Below, piece after piece: positions 56,701 through 64,000 of a stretch of 64,000 nt of DNA; position 1 is the first letter of the stretch, and the number at the start of each line of letters is the position of its first letter. Made by a program: the position numbers and the translations under genes. Where the stretch lies: NCBI GenBank assembly GCA_964020085.1, contig OZ026603.1:30897242-30961241 (forward strand), given 5' to 3'. This DNA is from Micromussa lordhowensis. Taxonomy: Eukaryota > Cnidaria > Anthozoa > Scleractinia > Lobophylliidae. The notes below the pieces were generated by a model, which did not search any database, was not told the DNA's origin, and was given only the letters and a program-made list of their open reading frames with translations.

Positions 56701-59700
56701 TGAACTTGAACGCAAGCACACAATCAAACCAGCGCTGGGATTTTCTGGTTTCATCCAGAGTGTCGGGTGTTCTGTCACCATTGACCAAAGGCTCTAGGGA
56801 CGATTAAAAATTGGCACTCTTGTGCATAAATTACAATATAGAAAAAAGGATACACCTCCTGCTCTCTATGATTTAGCTTAACCAGCTTCGACTGTCCATC
56901 AATATAATACTAGATATGCCTCTAATCAAAACCTACACAGACCATTTTCTAAAACTAATTATGGCCTGGCAAGTAGTGGCATCACAGATCTGGGAAACAA
57001 TACCTTGAATTCAACAGTTTTAAAAAAGAATATAAACTCTTCCTACTTGAAAGTCAGGCATGTTGAATAACTTTAATCTATTATTTAGCCCTATTTATTT
57101 AATTATTTAATTTAGATAGTTATTGTTACTCATATATACTCTTCCGTTTTAATGTAATTAATCTAACCAGAGCTTTATATAATTAGTTTTTATTAGCTCT
57201 GTATAACCTCCACCCACTTATAATTGTTCTGTGGTAGCAGCCAACTCGAAAGCATTGCTCCTTTGGCTGCTACACACTTTTTCGTTTGTTATGCTTAGCT
57301 CAATGTATAGTCAGCTCTGTTTTTTACTTCTTTTTTATTCTTTATTGTTGTTATATTGTAACAGAATAAGTGTGAATAAATGAACTTGAACTTGAATGAG
57401 ATTGGTGAGTCTCTTCGAGCCTAGTGGCCCAGAATAGCGACAATAGCCTGTGCACACGCGATCTGTCCCTCTCCCCAATTCTTTTGAGCGGAGAAGGTGG
57501 ATGTATACAGGTTACCCCACAACTGCTGGTGCTCAACTTACGCAGACAGCAGGAGGAAGCCACTACAAGGTATGACCACTCCTCTGGATATTCCATCACC
57601 AAGTACTTGACAGCATTTTAATATTAGCTCTAAGAGTTTGATGATACATCAAAACAATATGGCTAGTTCATGATATTCTTTATTCTCATCACCTGAATGC
57701 TTAACAGTGTAATGATATTTAAAGGAGAAGTTATATAATGATCCCTCTTAGGAATTAATAATTTAAAATACCTGTTGAGCAAGCTAGGACCAAGTTAACA
57801 TGTGGCCATATTCTCCTGACAATGCCATTAAAACCTTTGGCAAACTCCTCCTTCAGTTCATCAGCACGATTTTTATCAGGTTTAAGAAGGCTGTCCAGTT
57901 TCCTAAGGAGAATGAAAATATAACTGACTACAAGAAGTGTGGTGGCCTCATGGTTAGTGTACTTGATTCCGGATTGAGCGTCCCAGGTCCAAGCCCTGGC
58001 CAGAGATATTGTGTTGTGTTCTTGGGAAAGACACTTCAAATTGCTCTCTCCACCCAGGTGTATAAATGGGTACCAGCGAATTTAATGTTGGGGGTAACCC
58101 TGCGATGGACTAGCATCCCATACAGGGAGGGCGGGGGGGTAGAAATACTCCAAGTTGCTTCATGCAACAGAAACTGGGATAAGCTCCATCCTGATGGGCC
58201 ACTTGACCCACTTGGCTCGTATGCAGACTTCACCTTACCTATTCTTAGTCGTCACAAAACAAATGTTATCTGCTCTTCACCCTCCCCTATCTCATTTATC
58301 AATCACACTTACCTCCTAACATCATCTTCAATCTCCAATCCAGGATTCACTCTGCCGTGTTCAATATCATCCACTAACAACTTCCACTGAGCTTCAAGTG
58401 CAAGGAGTCCAGAATACACAAGCTGTGCAAAGTTTGCTTCTAAAATGCCAAGATTGCGATCCTTCAAGGCAAAGAGCAAGTGAATATACAAGGCCTCGGG
58501 TTCTGTCATGATGTCAAAGCCTGCTTTAGGAGTGGTGTAGAGATGAAGGATTCGTTGCGAGCTACTCGGTGAAGATGAGTTTGGACCAACTGGTAGGCCT
58601 GATTCCGTGTAACGCCACTTTGGAGAATAAAAAAACTTCAAGCTCTTCTGTAGCTGATAAGACTGCATGGGAAAAATTCAGAAAAGAGCATTTTGATAGA
58701 AATCAAAATATTTGGCAAATAACCTGTAGTACTTTCCCAAAACTTTCAGTCTTGAGCTTGAAATATCAATGTTTATCACTTGTAAGTTGCTTTCTTAGAT
58801 GCTAGGTACAGAAACTGGTTCACAAAGGATGACAACGTAACATAACATACAGATTGTTGTGTATATCAGACCCACGGGGAGGGTCTCAGGGGCAGATCCA
58901 GGAAACTTCAAACTAGGGGGAGCGGGAGAGGCATGACAATAAATATTGCACTAGAGCATGACTATGGTATGAAAACCTATGAATGCGTAAAAAGATCTTG
59001 AAGATCTTCCAAGATACTCTGATATGCTACTTATTGCATCTTGGGACATTTTTGGCAAAAAACTGAATTTTTTTTATTCCAAACATGGAGGGAAGTCCCC
59101 TTGGCCCCCTAAATCAACCAACATGTCTTGCAGACTATAGACGTTAGGTGGGGCATGGGTTGAGAGAGGAGATGAAGTGGGCAGGACGGATTGATGAGGG
59201 TGGAAGAGAGAGAAAAGGTTACACAAGAGAGAGAGAGAGGGAGTGGAGACATATCCTTCGTAACCATGTCTGTTTACTATGCACATCCCAATAGGCACAA
59301 AAAATTGTCGTACTACATATGTGAGGATTAGAGATAATTACATCCTTTTTACCCCAGGATATGCCTCAAACATGGCACTGATGCCAACAAGGACTCCATT
59401 GGTGAAAAATATTCTACCAACATCACTAGTGGTGGGAAGCAGACTACTCTTGCCAGAGGTCCCAGAAGTGACACCCAGCTGGTGTGGGTCCTTAGCCGTT
59501 AGAACATTCTTCTTGCCGCTACAGATTTGCTCTACAAAAACAATGCCAATAAATTAAATTAATTACACATGTATTAAGATGAGGAGTATATTGTAAACAG
59601 GCTTCTTGGTAGGGTAAAGGGCAAAAGAATCCCAAGAGCACCAAAGGGGACAGTGACCACCCCACCTACACACCCAAAAGAGTACCACCATTTAGAATTA

Positions 59701-60538
59701 CCTCCTTCAAAAGCACAGTCAGCTGTCAAGCTGTCTTTTTTATTAGGGACAGACCAGTAAGTTTTTTCGGGGAGGGGTAGGGCAATTTCAAAAAAAACTT
59801 TTGCACAGCAAAAATGACTGTATGTATGAAAGAAAAACAAATCGTGCAAGGGGAGCAATGGGGAAAAAATGGAGCAATGATATCTATGTCCTCCATTTGA
59901 CTAAAAAAAAGTTCCTGCACAAGCTATTACCCACCAAAAGAAGAAACAAAATAATTCAAGCCCAACCTAAAGGGGAGGAAAAAAAATCATGCCACGGAAA
60001 ATTGCACCCCCTCCCCTCAAGAAAATAATGGTCCGTCCCTCAGTGACATTTGATCGAAGTGGGGAGAGTGATTGACTAACACAAATTACACCGTGAATGT
60101 ATTCAAAGCTACTTTCCGTGTAAATTGAATTTACAACATCTGAAACATCGTTTAATGTTAGACTTGCACTTTACCTACGTAAGGCTCGTAGTGAGCGTAT
60201 CTTGTCAATGGATGTACCGCGATGAATTTTAATTTGTCGCCTATGTCACGAAACTTGTACTTTACTCCATATTCCGTGTCAGCGTTATTTTTAAGTATCT
60301 CTAACAACGTTTCTTCTTGTATGTCAAGGAAATTCGTGCTGTCTTTTTCCAATTTTCGTCGCATCCTCCTTCCGATGAGAGAAAAGACGAAGTATTCGAA
60401 GTGCTGTCGAATCATGGAGCCATACGTGTGAAGTTCAGAACGTCTTTTTCGTCGAATACTAAGAACTAGTCCCAATAGTGAGAATCCAGCTAATCCTGCA
60501 GCTACACCGAGATACAAAGTAAACTTTTTTGCAGGCAT
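50896..60538 (-). CDS. GHDC: GH3 domain-containing protein, 7 coding exons
   Basis: Coding exons in transcript order: 60538-60175, 59531-59353, 58653-58313, 57902-57772, 56428-56226, 53376-52984, 51117-50896. All junctions are GT-AG with matching phases, giving 1833 nt and 610 aa. N-terminal hydrophobic anchor at about 7-27 (LYLGVAAGLAGFSLLGLVL) followed by RRKRR, so probably membrane-bound. GH3 fold motifs: TSGTSGKSSLLP (143-154, nucleotide-binding loop), SPKWRYTESGLPVGPNSS, YGATEGLIGVNLWP (363 on) and YRYRLGDVV (430 on). The family forms acyl-adenylates; plant members conjugate hormones to amino acids, while the animal substrate is unknown. Longer than human GHDC (about 530). The symbol GHDC is by family. 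Confidence 0.92.
51658..51840. mobile_element. foldback MITE in GH3 intron 6
   Basis: AACAAATAAAGAAG at the left and CTTCTTTATTTGTT at the right are partners. The inner arms share GTGTATTACACTGTG and GGGCATTTGAGAACAC in inverted orientation. Confidence 0.8.
52205..52450. mobile_element. foldback of two Penelope-like termini in GH3 intron 6
   Basis: The arms are inverted copies meeting near 52328. Both contain ACAAACATTTCGGG / GAAGGG / TGTGAAAAC and AAAGTTCGCGCGACTGTTCA or their complements. Each arm carries the CTGAAG / stem-loop / CGAAAT motif. Confidence 0.65.
52984..53376 (-). CDS. GHDC: GH3-domain gene exon 6
   Basis: Phase 0 at both ends, 131 codons (407-537). Includes TLFAENTEVGKLYELVVTN, the GLYRYRLGDVVKI motif, NVRAEKTSE and YAVFIELSHELEEEQRKRLE. 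Donor GTAGGA. Reading through would add about 50 codons without GH3 similarity before a stop. Confidence 0.92.
53571..53759. mobile_element. foldback with Penelope-like motif in GH3 intron 5
   Basis: GTAAAGAGATTCGAAAGC near 53622 is paired with GCTTTCGAATCTCTTTAC near 53692, with ATAATGTGAATTGGCC and its complement outside. The loop carries CCGACGAAAGGCTAACGCTC then GAAACGTC. Confidence 0.65.
53834..55870. mobile_element. probable 2 kb TIR element in GH3 intron 5
   Basis: GTTCCCACTTGTGAGATAAAC at 53834-53854 and GTTTATCTCATAAGTGGGAAC at 55850-55870 are inverted partners with one mismatch. A related end (GTTCACACTTGTTAGATAAG) lies at 53539. No transposase recognised; the foldback at 55667-55838 is nested near the right end. 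Confidence 0.55.
55667..55838. mobile_element. foldback MITE, about 172 bp
   Basis: AGAGCACTTTTTCCGTGTTT at the left and AAACACGGAAAAAGTGCTCT at the right are exact partners. Pairing continues through TATATAGCCTCGTCTAAACA and GAGAATTCTCG-like centres. Confidence 0.85.
56226..56428 (-). CDS. GHDC: GH3-domain gene exon 5
   Basis: Joins in phase 1 to exon 4 and phase 0 to exon 6; residues 339-406. Encodes GSAHLYATKLKDRYLGDVPI, YSPFYGATEGLIGVNLWPEE and LVPRAMFFEFIP, the central GH3 motif block. Confidence 0.93.
56800..57395 (+). mobile_element. LINE 3' end in GH3 intron 4
   Basis: Frames carry GTLVHKLQYRKKDTPPALYD, a HxYNTRYASNQNLHRPFSKT-like segment with TNYGL, then SQIWETIP and (after a shift) FNSFKKEYKLFLLESQAC before a stop at about 57072. 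A 3' UTR follows, ending AATAAATGAACTTGAACTTG near 57375. This is a typical L2/Rex-type C-terminus and tail. Frameshifts make it inactive. Confidence 0.75.
57772..57902 (-). CDS. GHDC: GH3-domain gene exon 4
   Basis: Encodes KLDSLLKPDKNRADELKEEF, then IVRRIWPHVNLVLACSTG. Enters in phase 2 and leaves in phase 1. Acceptor TCTCCTTAG, donor GTATTT. Confidence 0.93.
57936..58250 (+). mobile_element. tRNA-derived SINE in GH3 intron 3
   Basis: The head has a pol III type 2 promoter: A-box TGGCCTCATGGTTAG near 57943 and B-box GGTCCAAGCCC at 57986-57996. A body follows with TGTTCTTGGGAAAGACACTT, GTAACCCTGCGATGGACTAG and CATCCCATACAGGG. Partial copies lie in PFAS introns 9 and 3. It is antisense to the host gene and starts about 35 bp from the exon 4 acceptor. 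Confidence 0.8.
58313..58653 (-). CDS. GHDC: GH3-domain gene exon 3
   Basis: Starts LQKSLKFFYSPKWRYTESGL in phase 0, continues TTPKAGFDIMTEPEALYIHL and ends GLEIEDDVR in phase 2. Acceptor CTTATCAG, donor GTAAGT. Confidence 0.94.
59353..59531 (-). CDS. GHDC: GH3-domain gene exon 2 with nucleotide-binding loop
   Basis: Encodes EQICSGKKNVLTAKDPHQLG, then VTSGTSGKSSLLPTTSDVGR. Acceptor TTTTTGTAG, donor GTAAAA. The SGTSGK loop corresponds to GH3 motif 1. Confidence 0.94.
59756..60040. mobile_element. TIR element, family D copy 2, in GH3 intron 1
   Basis: GGGACAGACCAGTAAGTTTT at the left is matched by AAAATAATGGTCCGTCCCT at the right. Inner segments such as CTGCACAAGCTATTACCCAC are shared with the copy at 18774-19020. 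Confidence 0.7.
60175..60538 (-). CDS. GHDC: GH3-domain gene exon 1 (N-terminal anchor)
   Basis: Start ATG at 60538 (context ACCAAGATGCC), the first ATG in frame. Encodes a hydrophobic segment then RRKRRSE, later EKDSTNFLDIQEETLLEILK and YGVKYKFRDIG, ending YEPYV with a phase-1 break before GTAAAG. Start choice is moderately sure. Confidence 0.9.
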
Positions 60539-60944
60539 CTTGGTTAGATCTTTCAGTGTTACTACTGTCACATAATCTACTAGAATACTGTCACACGGTA
60601 TGAGCGTTGGGAGTAAAAGACTGGGTTCAACTCAGGCGAAACAGGGATAAAGGGAGGGGAGGGAGTGTTTTTAATGTTATGAAATCTGATACCACTAGAA
60701 TTTTCACCGCACACTTGTTATGCAACAGTTTTTCAGAATGCCATAGTTTGACTGCAGAGGCGTTGCTCGAGGGGCCAAAAGGGGTAGTTTACCCGGTTTT
60801 TTTTTCCACTGGGAAAACAGGATTTGGATCACTGAGACTCGAACACAAAAACATGGGAACAGGACTGGGAATTGAGTAAGAACTAGGGAAATGGCATTCA
60901 GGGAATATAAGGCTGAAAAATGGGATTTATTTTTTTAAAGAGTT
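60539..60944. other. upstream region of the GH3-domain gene
   Basis: No repeat boundary recognised. It should contain the promoter of the minus-strand gene, but no TATA or other strong motif stands out. Confidence 0.3.
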
Positions 60945-61306
60945 TTTCCAGTCTGTACTATGCACTATCGGGAGTTTGTTTGCATTTTCTGTTTTGTTTC
61001 ATAAATAAGACATCACAAAATGTAAACATTTTGCAACTACTTACATGAAGTAAATTCAAAGTTTCAAAACAACCTCCATTATGGATGGGAAGCGGTTGAA
61101 GCTTTATGCTTCGTCCTGTCTTATATCACTTGATGAAACAACTTTGCAGCTGTAAAAATCAAGCTGTTGGAAAAATAATTTTAAAGGCCCCAAAGATAAG
61201 GTATGTGGTTCGTAATGAATAACATTGATTTGCATTCTGTTGAGTGAGAACTTATGTTTATAAGCATTAGGGTGCTAAGACTGCGCAGTACGGTCTGGAA
61301 ATCATC
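60945..61306. mobile_element. MITE-like TIR element, family A copy 2 (inverted)
   Basis: Ends TTTTTCCAGTCTGTACT and GCGCAGTACGGTCTGGAAAT. The interior matches 1147-1511 in reverse with numerous substitutions. Confidence 0.75.
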
Positions 61307-61330
61307 TTTAATACTAATTAATTTTTTAAT

Positions 61331-61512
61331 TGGCCATTTCTGAGTTACATTGTGCCTCTGTTTCAAAACCAGTCCTCATGCAAAACCTTTTGTATGAAAA
61401 TGAGTTTGATTTACATGAAAATGAACCTCTAGGTGGAACTCATTTTCATATAAATGGTGTCATACAAGGGCTTGTTTCGACACAGAGGTAGAAGCCAACT
61501 CAAAAATGGCCT
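61331..61512. mobile_element. TIR element, family E copy 2
   Basis: TGGCCATTTCTGAGTTACAT at the left is matched by CCAACTCAAAAATGGCC at the right, with the CCTCTGTTTCAAAAC / GTTTCGACACAGAGG pair inside. Confidence 0.75.
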
Positions 61513-62146
61513 ATTACCACACACTTACAATACACACAATATGTCTATTAAACCCCTTTACAACAGTACAGTATGTTTTCTTACAGGAAATGGAATTTAT
61601 ACTACCCCCTCCCCCCTTCAGGACGCTTTTGCTTGTGTACTCTAGTCTGCCCACCCACAGTAGGTAGCGTCAGCGACACTGGATAGTGTACTCTCATCAC
61701 TGGTGGAACTTAAAATCCCTTTACAATTTTTAATTTTTCAATTTTTTTTTATACAGGGCCTCCTACCATGCTCTAGATTCTTTACATAATTTTTGTGATG
61801 TATGGAAATTTAGAAGAGGGAATAAATATAGGGCAATAAAAACACATCAAAAATAATTTAATAGTCAACTCATTATTATTTCCCGAGTCAATGTTAAATC
61901 TTACATATTTGACTGCAACTACCTTAAATAAGTTAATGTTATCATTAGACTGCAAGTTGAGATTCCTTCACTTCAAATGAAACAGGAACAAAGAGATAGC
62001 CATGTTATTGCTTTAGCATGACCTGGTAACTGAATACAGAACACACAAAAACAGATCATACATAAAAAGAATTCACATTGACAAACCCATGCCCACTCTA
62101 CTGGGCCTGATTATTCATTGAAGTGTTTTATTATTATAATTATACA

Positions 62147-62523
62147 CAATTATTGGATGAGGTTTTTGTGATATCCAGAATAATCAAGGTCGAGGTAGGG
62201 GTTATCATCAACCGAGAGCTTGATTATTCTGGATATCACAAAAACCAAATCTAATAATTGTTTTATTATACATTGAACGAAAAAAAACTGTTCTTGCTTC
62301 TGCACTGACAGCAAGCAACACAAAGCGCACAAACTTGACATGATTACCCTTAGAAATCGTGCACTGTGGTCATACATGACATGATAACCTGTGACCTTGA
62401 GTGACTTTGACACGATAAATTATTGTGTAACCTGCAGTTATGACTTCACGAGCGCTGATTTCGAAAATTCACTGTAGGCTTTTGGCCAATCAGAAAAGAG
62501 TTAGAGAGTTGAATGTATAATAA

Positions 62524-62530
<7 letters not shown>
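62147..62530. repeat. dispersed repeat ending in a hairpin, family B copy 2 (inverted)
   Basis: Hairpin 62147-62260 with TGATATCCAGAATAATCAAG in both arms, then a flank carrying ATTACCCTTAGAAATCGTGC, matching 2608-3003 in reverse. Confidence 0.75.
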
Positions 62531-62590
<60 letters not shown>

Positions 62591-62592
62591 GT
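62521..62592. repeat. (TTA)n microsatellite
   Basis: About 22 TTA/ATT repeats. Confidence 0.95.
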
Positions 62593-62906
62593 ATTATTCT
62601 ACTTAAGGGGCTGGGTTACAAGAAGTTTGAACAAGACCAACTCACAAGTTTACCCTAGTAAATGCAGCAGGATTGATCCCTAAAATGTACAGAGTGCTCT
62701 TAAGAGGTGTGGCCAAGTTCCTTTTCACCCCTACACAGATTACACCCATTATTAATCCAACAAATCTTTTCACCTGTGTGTGATTGGTCCAAATGCATCA
62801 CATGACTGAATGTTCCCCAGCTAAAACTGGGGAATATCTGAGTGACATTCCCCAATTTTTAAAGCATCCTGTAATTTGCGAAAATTATTTTTAGAATAAT
62901 TAATGC

Positions 62907-63085
62907 AATAGCCTCCATTAGGTACAAAAATATGCTCAGATATTTGTCCTTGGACGTTATCCATTCCTCAAAGCTCACAGTTTTCATCGTGCTACGCTAT
63001 CAGAAAACTGTTTGCTTCTCAGAACAGATTACGTCCACGGACAAAATATTATCTGTGTGTATTTTCGCGCCAAATGGAGGCTATT
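62907..63085. mobile_element. TIR element, family C, intact copy
   Basis: AATAGCCTCCATT at the left and AATGGAGGCTATT at the right are partners. Inner pairs AATATGCTCAGATATTTGTC and ACAAAATATTATCTGTGTGT also match. The flank from about 62765 (GATTGGTCC, TTCCCCAGCTAAAACTGGGG) resembles 17445-17520, so the element may extend left. Confidence 0.65.
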
Positions 63086-63116
63086 GTTTATATATCCAGC
63101 AAAATTTGTACCAAGG

Positions 63117-63198
63117 AGGGACAGACCTATACTTTTTTGAGGCGGGGTTGACCATTTAAGTTGCCCAACCCACCTAAAAAAAACAATGGTCCGTCCCT
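63117..63198. mobile_element. short internal-deletion copy of family D
   Basis: GAGGGACAGACCTATACTTT and AACAATGGTCCGTCCCT are inverted partners 82 bp apart. It is a much shortened relative of 18774-19020. Confidence 0.65.
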
Positions 63199-63412
63199 AA
63201 GAATACTCAGTTAACATTATTTTTTACTTAGGCCTGTTACCATTTGCAGAACAATCTGATGAGAATTGTTCGAGATCTGAGAATTTTATCCTAAACTAAC
63301 TATTCTATTAAAAGATCATTTATTCTAGTCCAGGGGCAAATAGCTATATCATTTATTAATTTTTTTCAAATGACCCAAGTCAATATTATCTAGTTTGTTA
63401 TTAAATATTAAT

Positions 63413-64000
63413 TTACAACCACCAGTCTTCATCATTATCGTCATCATCATCCTCGTCAATACCTTCAAACAACTTATTAAAGCACTCACTGCCTGGGGCA
63501 TTGAAATGTTGGTATGGATTACTCCGAGAAAGAGTAGCCATGCACAGCCAACAGAAGTAAGCCCGGCACTTAAGACAAGTCATTTTATTACAGCCATCAA
63601 TCTTCTGAATACTTGCTTTGCAACTAGGACATTGCTTTGCATTGGAGTCAAGCCACTCTTCAGACACAACTTCCTCCATCAACTTTTGCAGTTGTCGCTT
63701 TCCAAAACGCTTCTCAAGTAGTTCTTTTTCAGCACTAGAAGCTCCACTGTATTCCTCTGTAAGCTTCCTGAGATTATCTCTTTTAATCTCACACGGAGAA
63801 ACACCATGGTAGGTATGTTTGCAAAAGGCACAAAAGGCAAATGAACATGACGTGCAGACACCCATTCCTGAATCACTGTCAAGCATGACGGCAGTTTGAC
63901 ATAACGGGCGAGGACAGTAAACAACATCGGACATTCCATCAAGGCTGTACTGAAGCAGAAACCTGTCATACTTTGCGAACAGCTCAGGACTAACAAGCTG
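63413..64000 (-). CDS. RNF14: RNF14-type RBR E3 ubiquitin ligase, C-terminal part (5' end outside window)
   Basis: The frame is open from the window edge to a TAA at 63413-63415, 195 codons. It begins QLVSPELFAKYDRFLLQ, then VVYCPRPLCQ and an in-between-RING domain with CTSCSFAFCAFCKHTYHGVS. RING2 follows with CPSCKASIQKIDGCNKMTC and CWLC; the Cys in DGCNKM is the thioester-forming residue of RBR ligases. It ends GSECFNKLF and an acidic DEDDDDDNDEDW tail. Order and motifs match RNF14 (ARA54), which transfers ubiquitin in a HECT-like way. The N-terminal RWD domain and RING1 would lie beyond 64000. No defect is seen. Confidence 0.93.
   Translation of the reverse strand, partial: QLVSPELFAKYDRFLLQYSLDGMSDVVYCPRPLCQTAVMLDSDSGMGVCTSCSFAFCAFCKHTYHGVSPCEIKRDNLRKLTEEYSGASSAEKELLEKRFGKRQLQKLMEEVVSEEWLDSNAKQCPSCKASIQKIDGCNKMTCLKCRAYFCWLCMATLSRSNPYQHFNAPGSECFNKLFEGIDEDDDDDNDEDWWL

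Noticed and set aside
57351..57602. 83-codon minus-strand ORF as an extra GH3 exon
   Set aside because: Exons 4 and 5 already join in phase with continuous GH3 sequence, and this ORF has no family motif and overlaps the LINE tail.
57936..58010. A-box and B-box as a possible tRNA gene
   Set aside because: No cloverleaf with acceptor stem can be formed, and a conserved non-tRNA body follows; partial copies elsewhere show that it is a SINE.

Overview
The window is animal nuclear DNA, most likely from an anthozoan cnidarian such as a coral or sea anemone. It is AT-rich. Genes are split by short GT-AG introns, and much of the rest is palindromic or terminal-inverted-repeat (TIR) elements, Penelope-like and LINE fragments and a tRNA-derived SINE. 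The anthozoan assignment is inference from gene structure and repeat style; no marker gene settles it. No prokaryotic operon, rRNA, tRNA gene or CRISPR array was seen.

Layout. 1-380: end of an unidentified plus-strand gene. 381-19340: gene-poor DNA with MITE-like elements, a 1.4 kb nested foldback, a broken transposon ORF (7.8-8.3 kb), a degenerate minisatellite, and a 121 bp near-perfect palindrome. 19341-31495 (minus): complete phosphoribosylformylglycinamidine synthase (PFAS), rebuilt here as 11 coding exons that stay in phase and give 1360 aa, with an E-box and an E2F-like site just upstream of the ATG. 31590-41770: a roughly 10 kb imperfect inverted duplication. Its left arm keeps at least two in-phase exons of an unrecognised gene; its right arm holds a broken copy with tandem units and MITE insertions. 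A module carrying TTACGTAA and CACGTG boxes recurs five times from 34.2 to 42.2 kb. 43130-44248 and 49086-50174 (plus): two single-exon class A GPCR paralogs separated by nested mobile elements. 50896-60538 (minus): complete GH3-domain gene, 7 coding exons, 610 aa. 63413-64000 (minus): C-terminal exon of an RNF14-type RBR ubiquitin ligase that runs off the window.

The genes do not form one pathway. PFAS catalyses step four of de novo purine synthesis, GH3-domain proteins belong to an acyl-adenylate-forming family, RNF14 is an E3 ligase, and the GPCRs are orphan receptors with an NRY in place of DRY. The second receptor has also lost the conserved TM1 asparagine. The most unusual structure is the 10 kb inverted duplication beside the PFAS promoter, with its repeated box modules and unknown gene. 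All exon joins and repeat boundaries were read by eye, and repeat edges may be off by a few bases.
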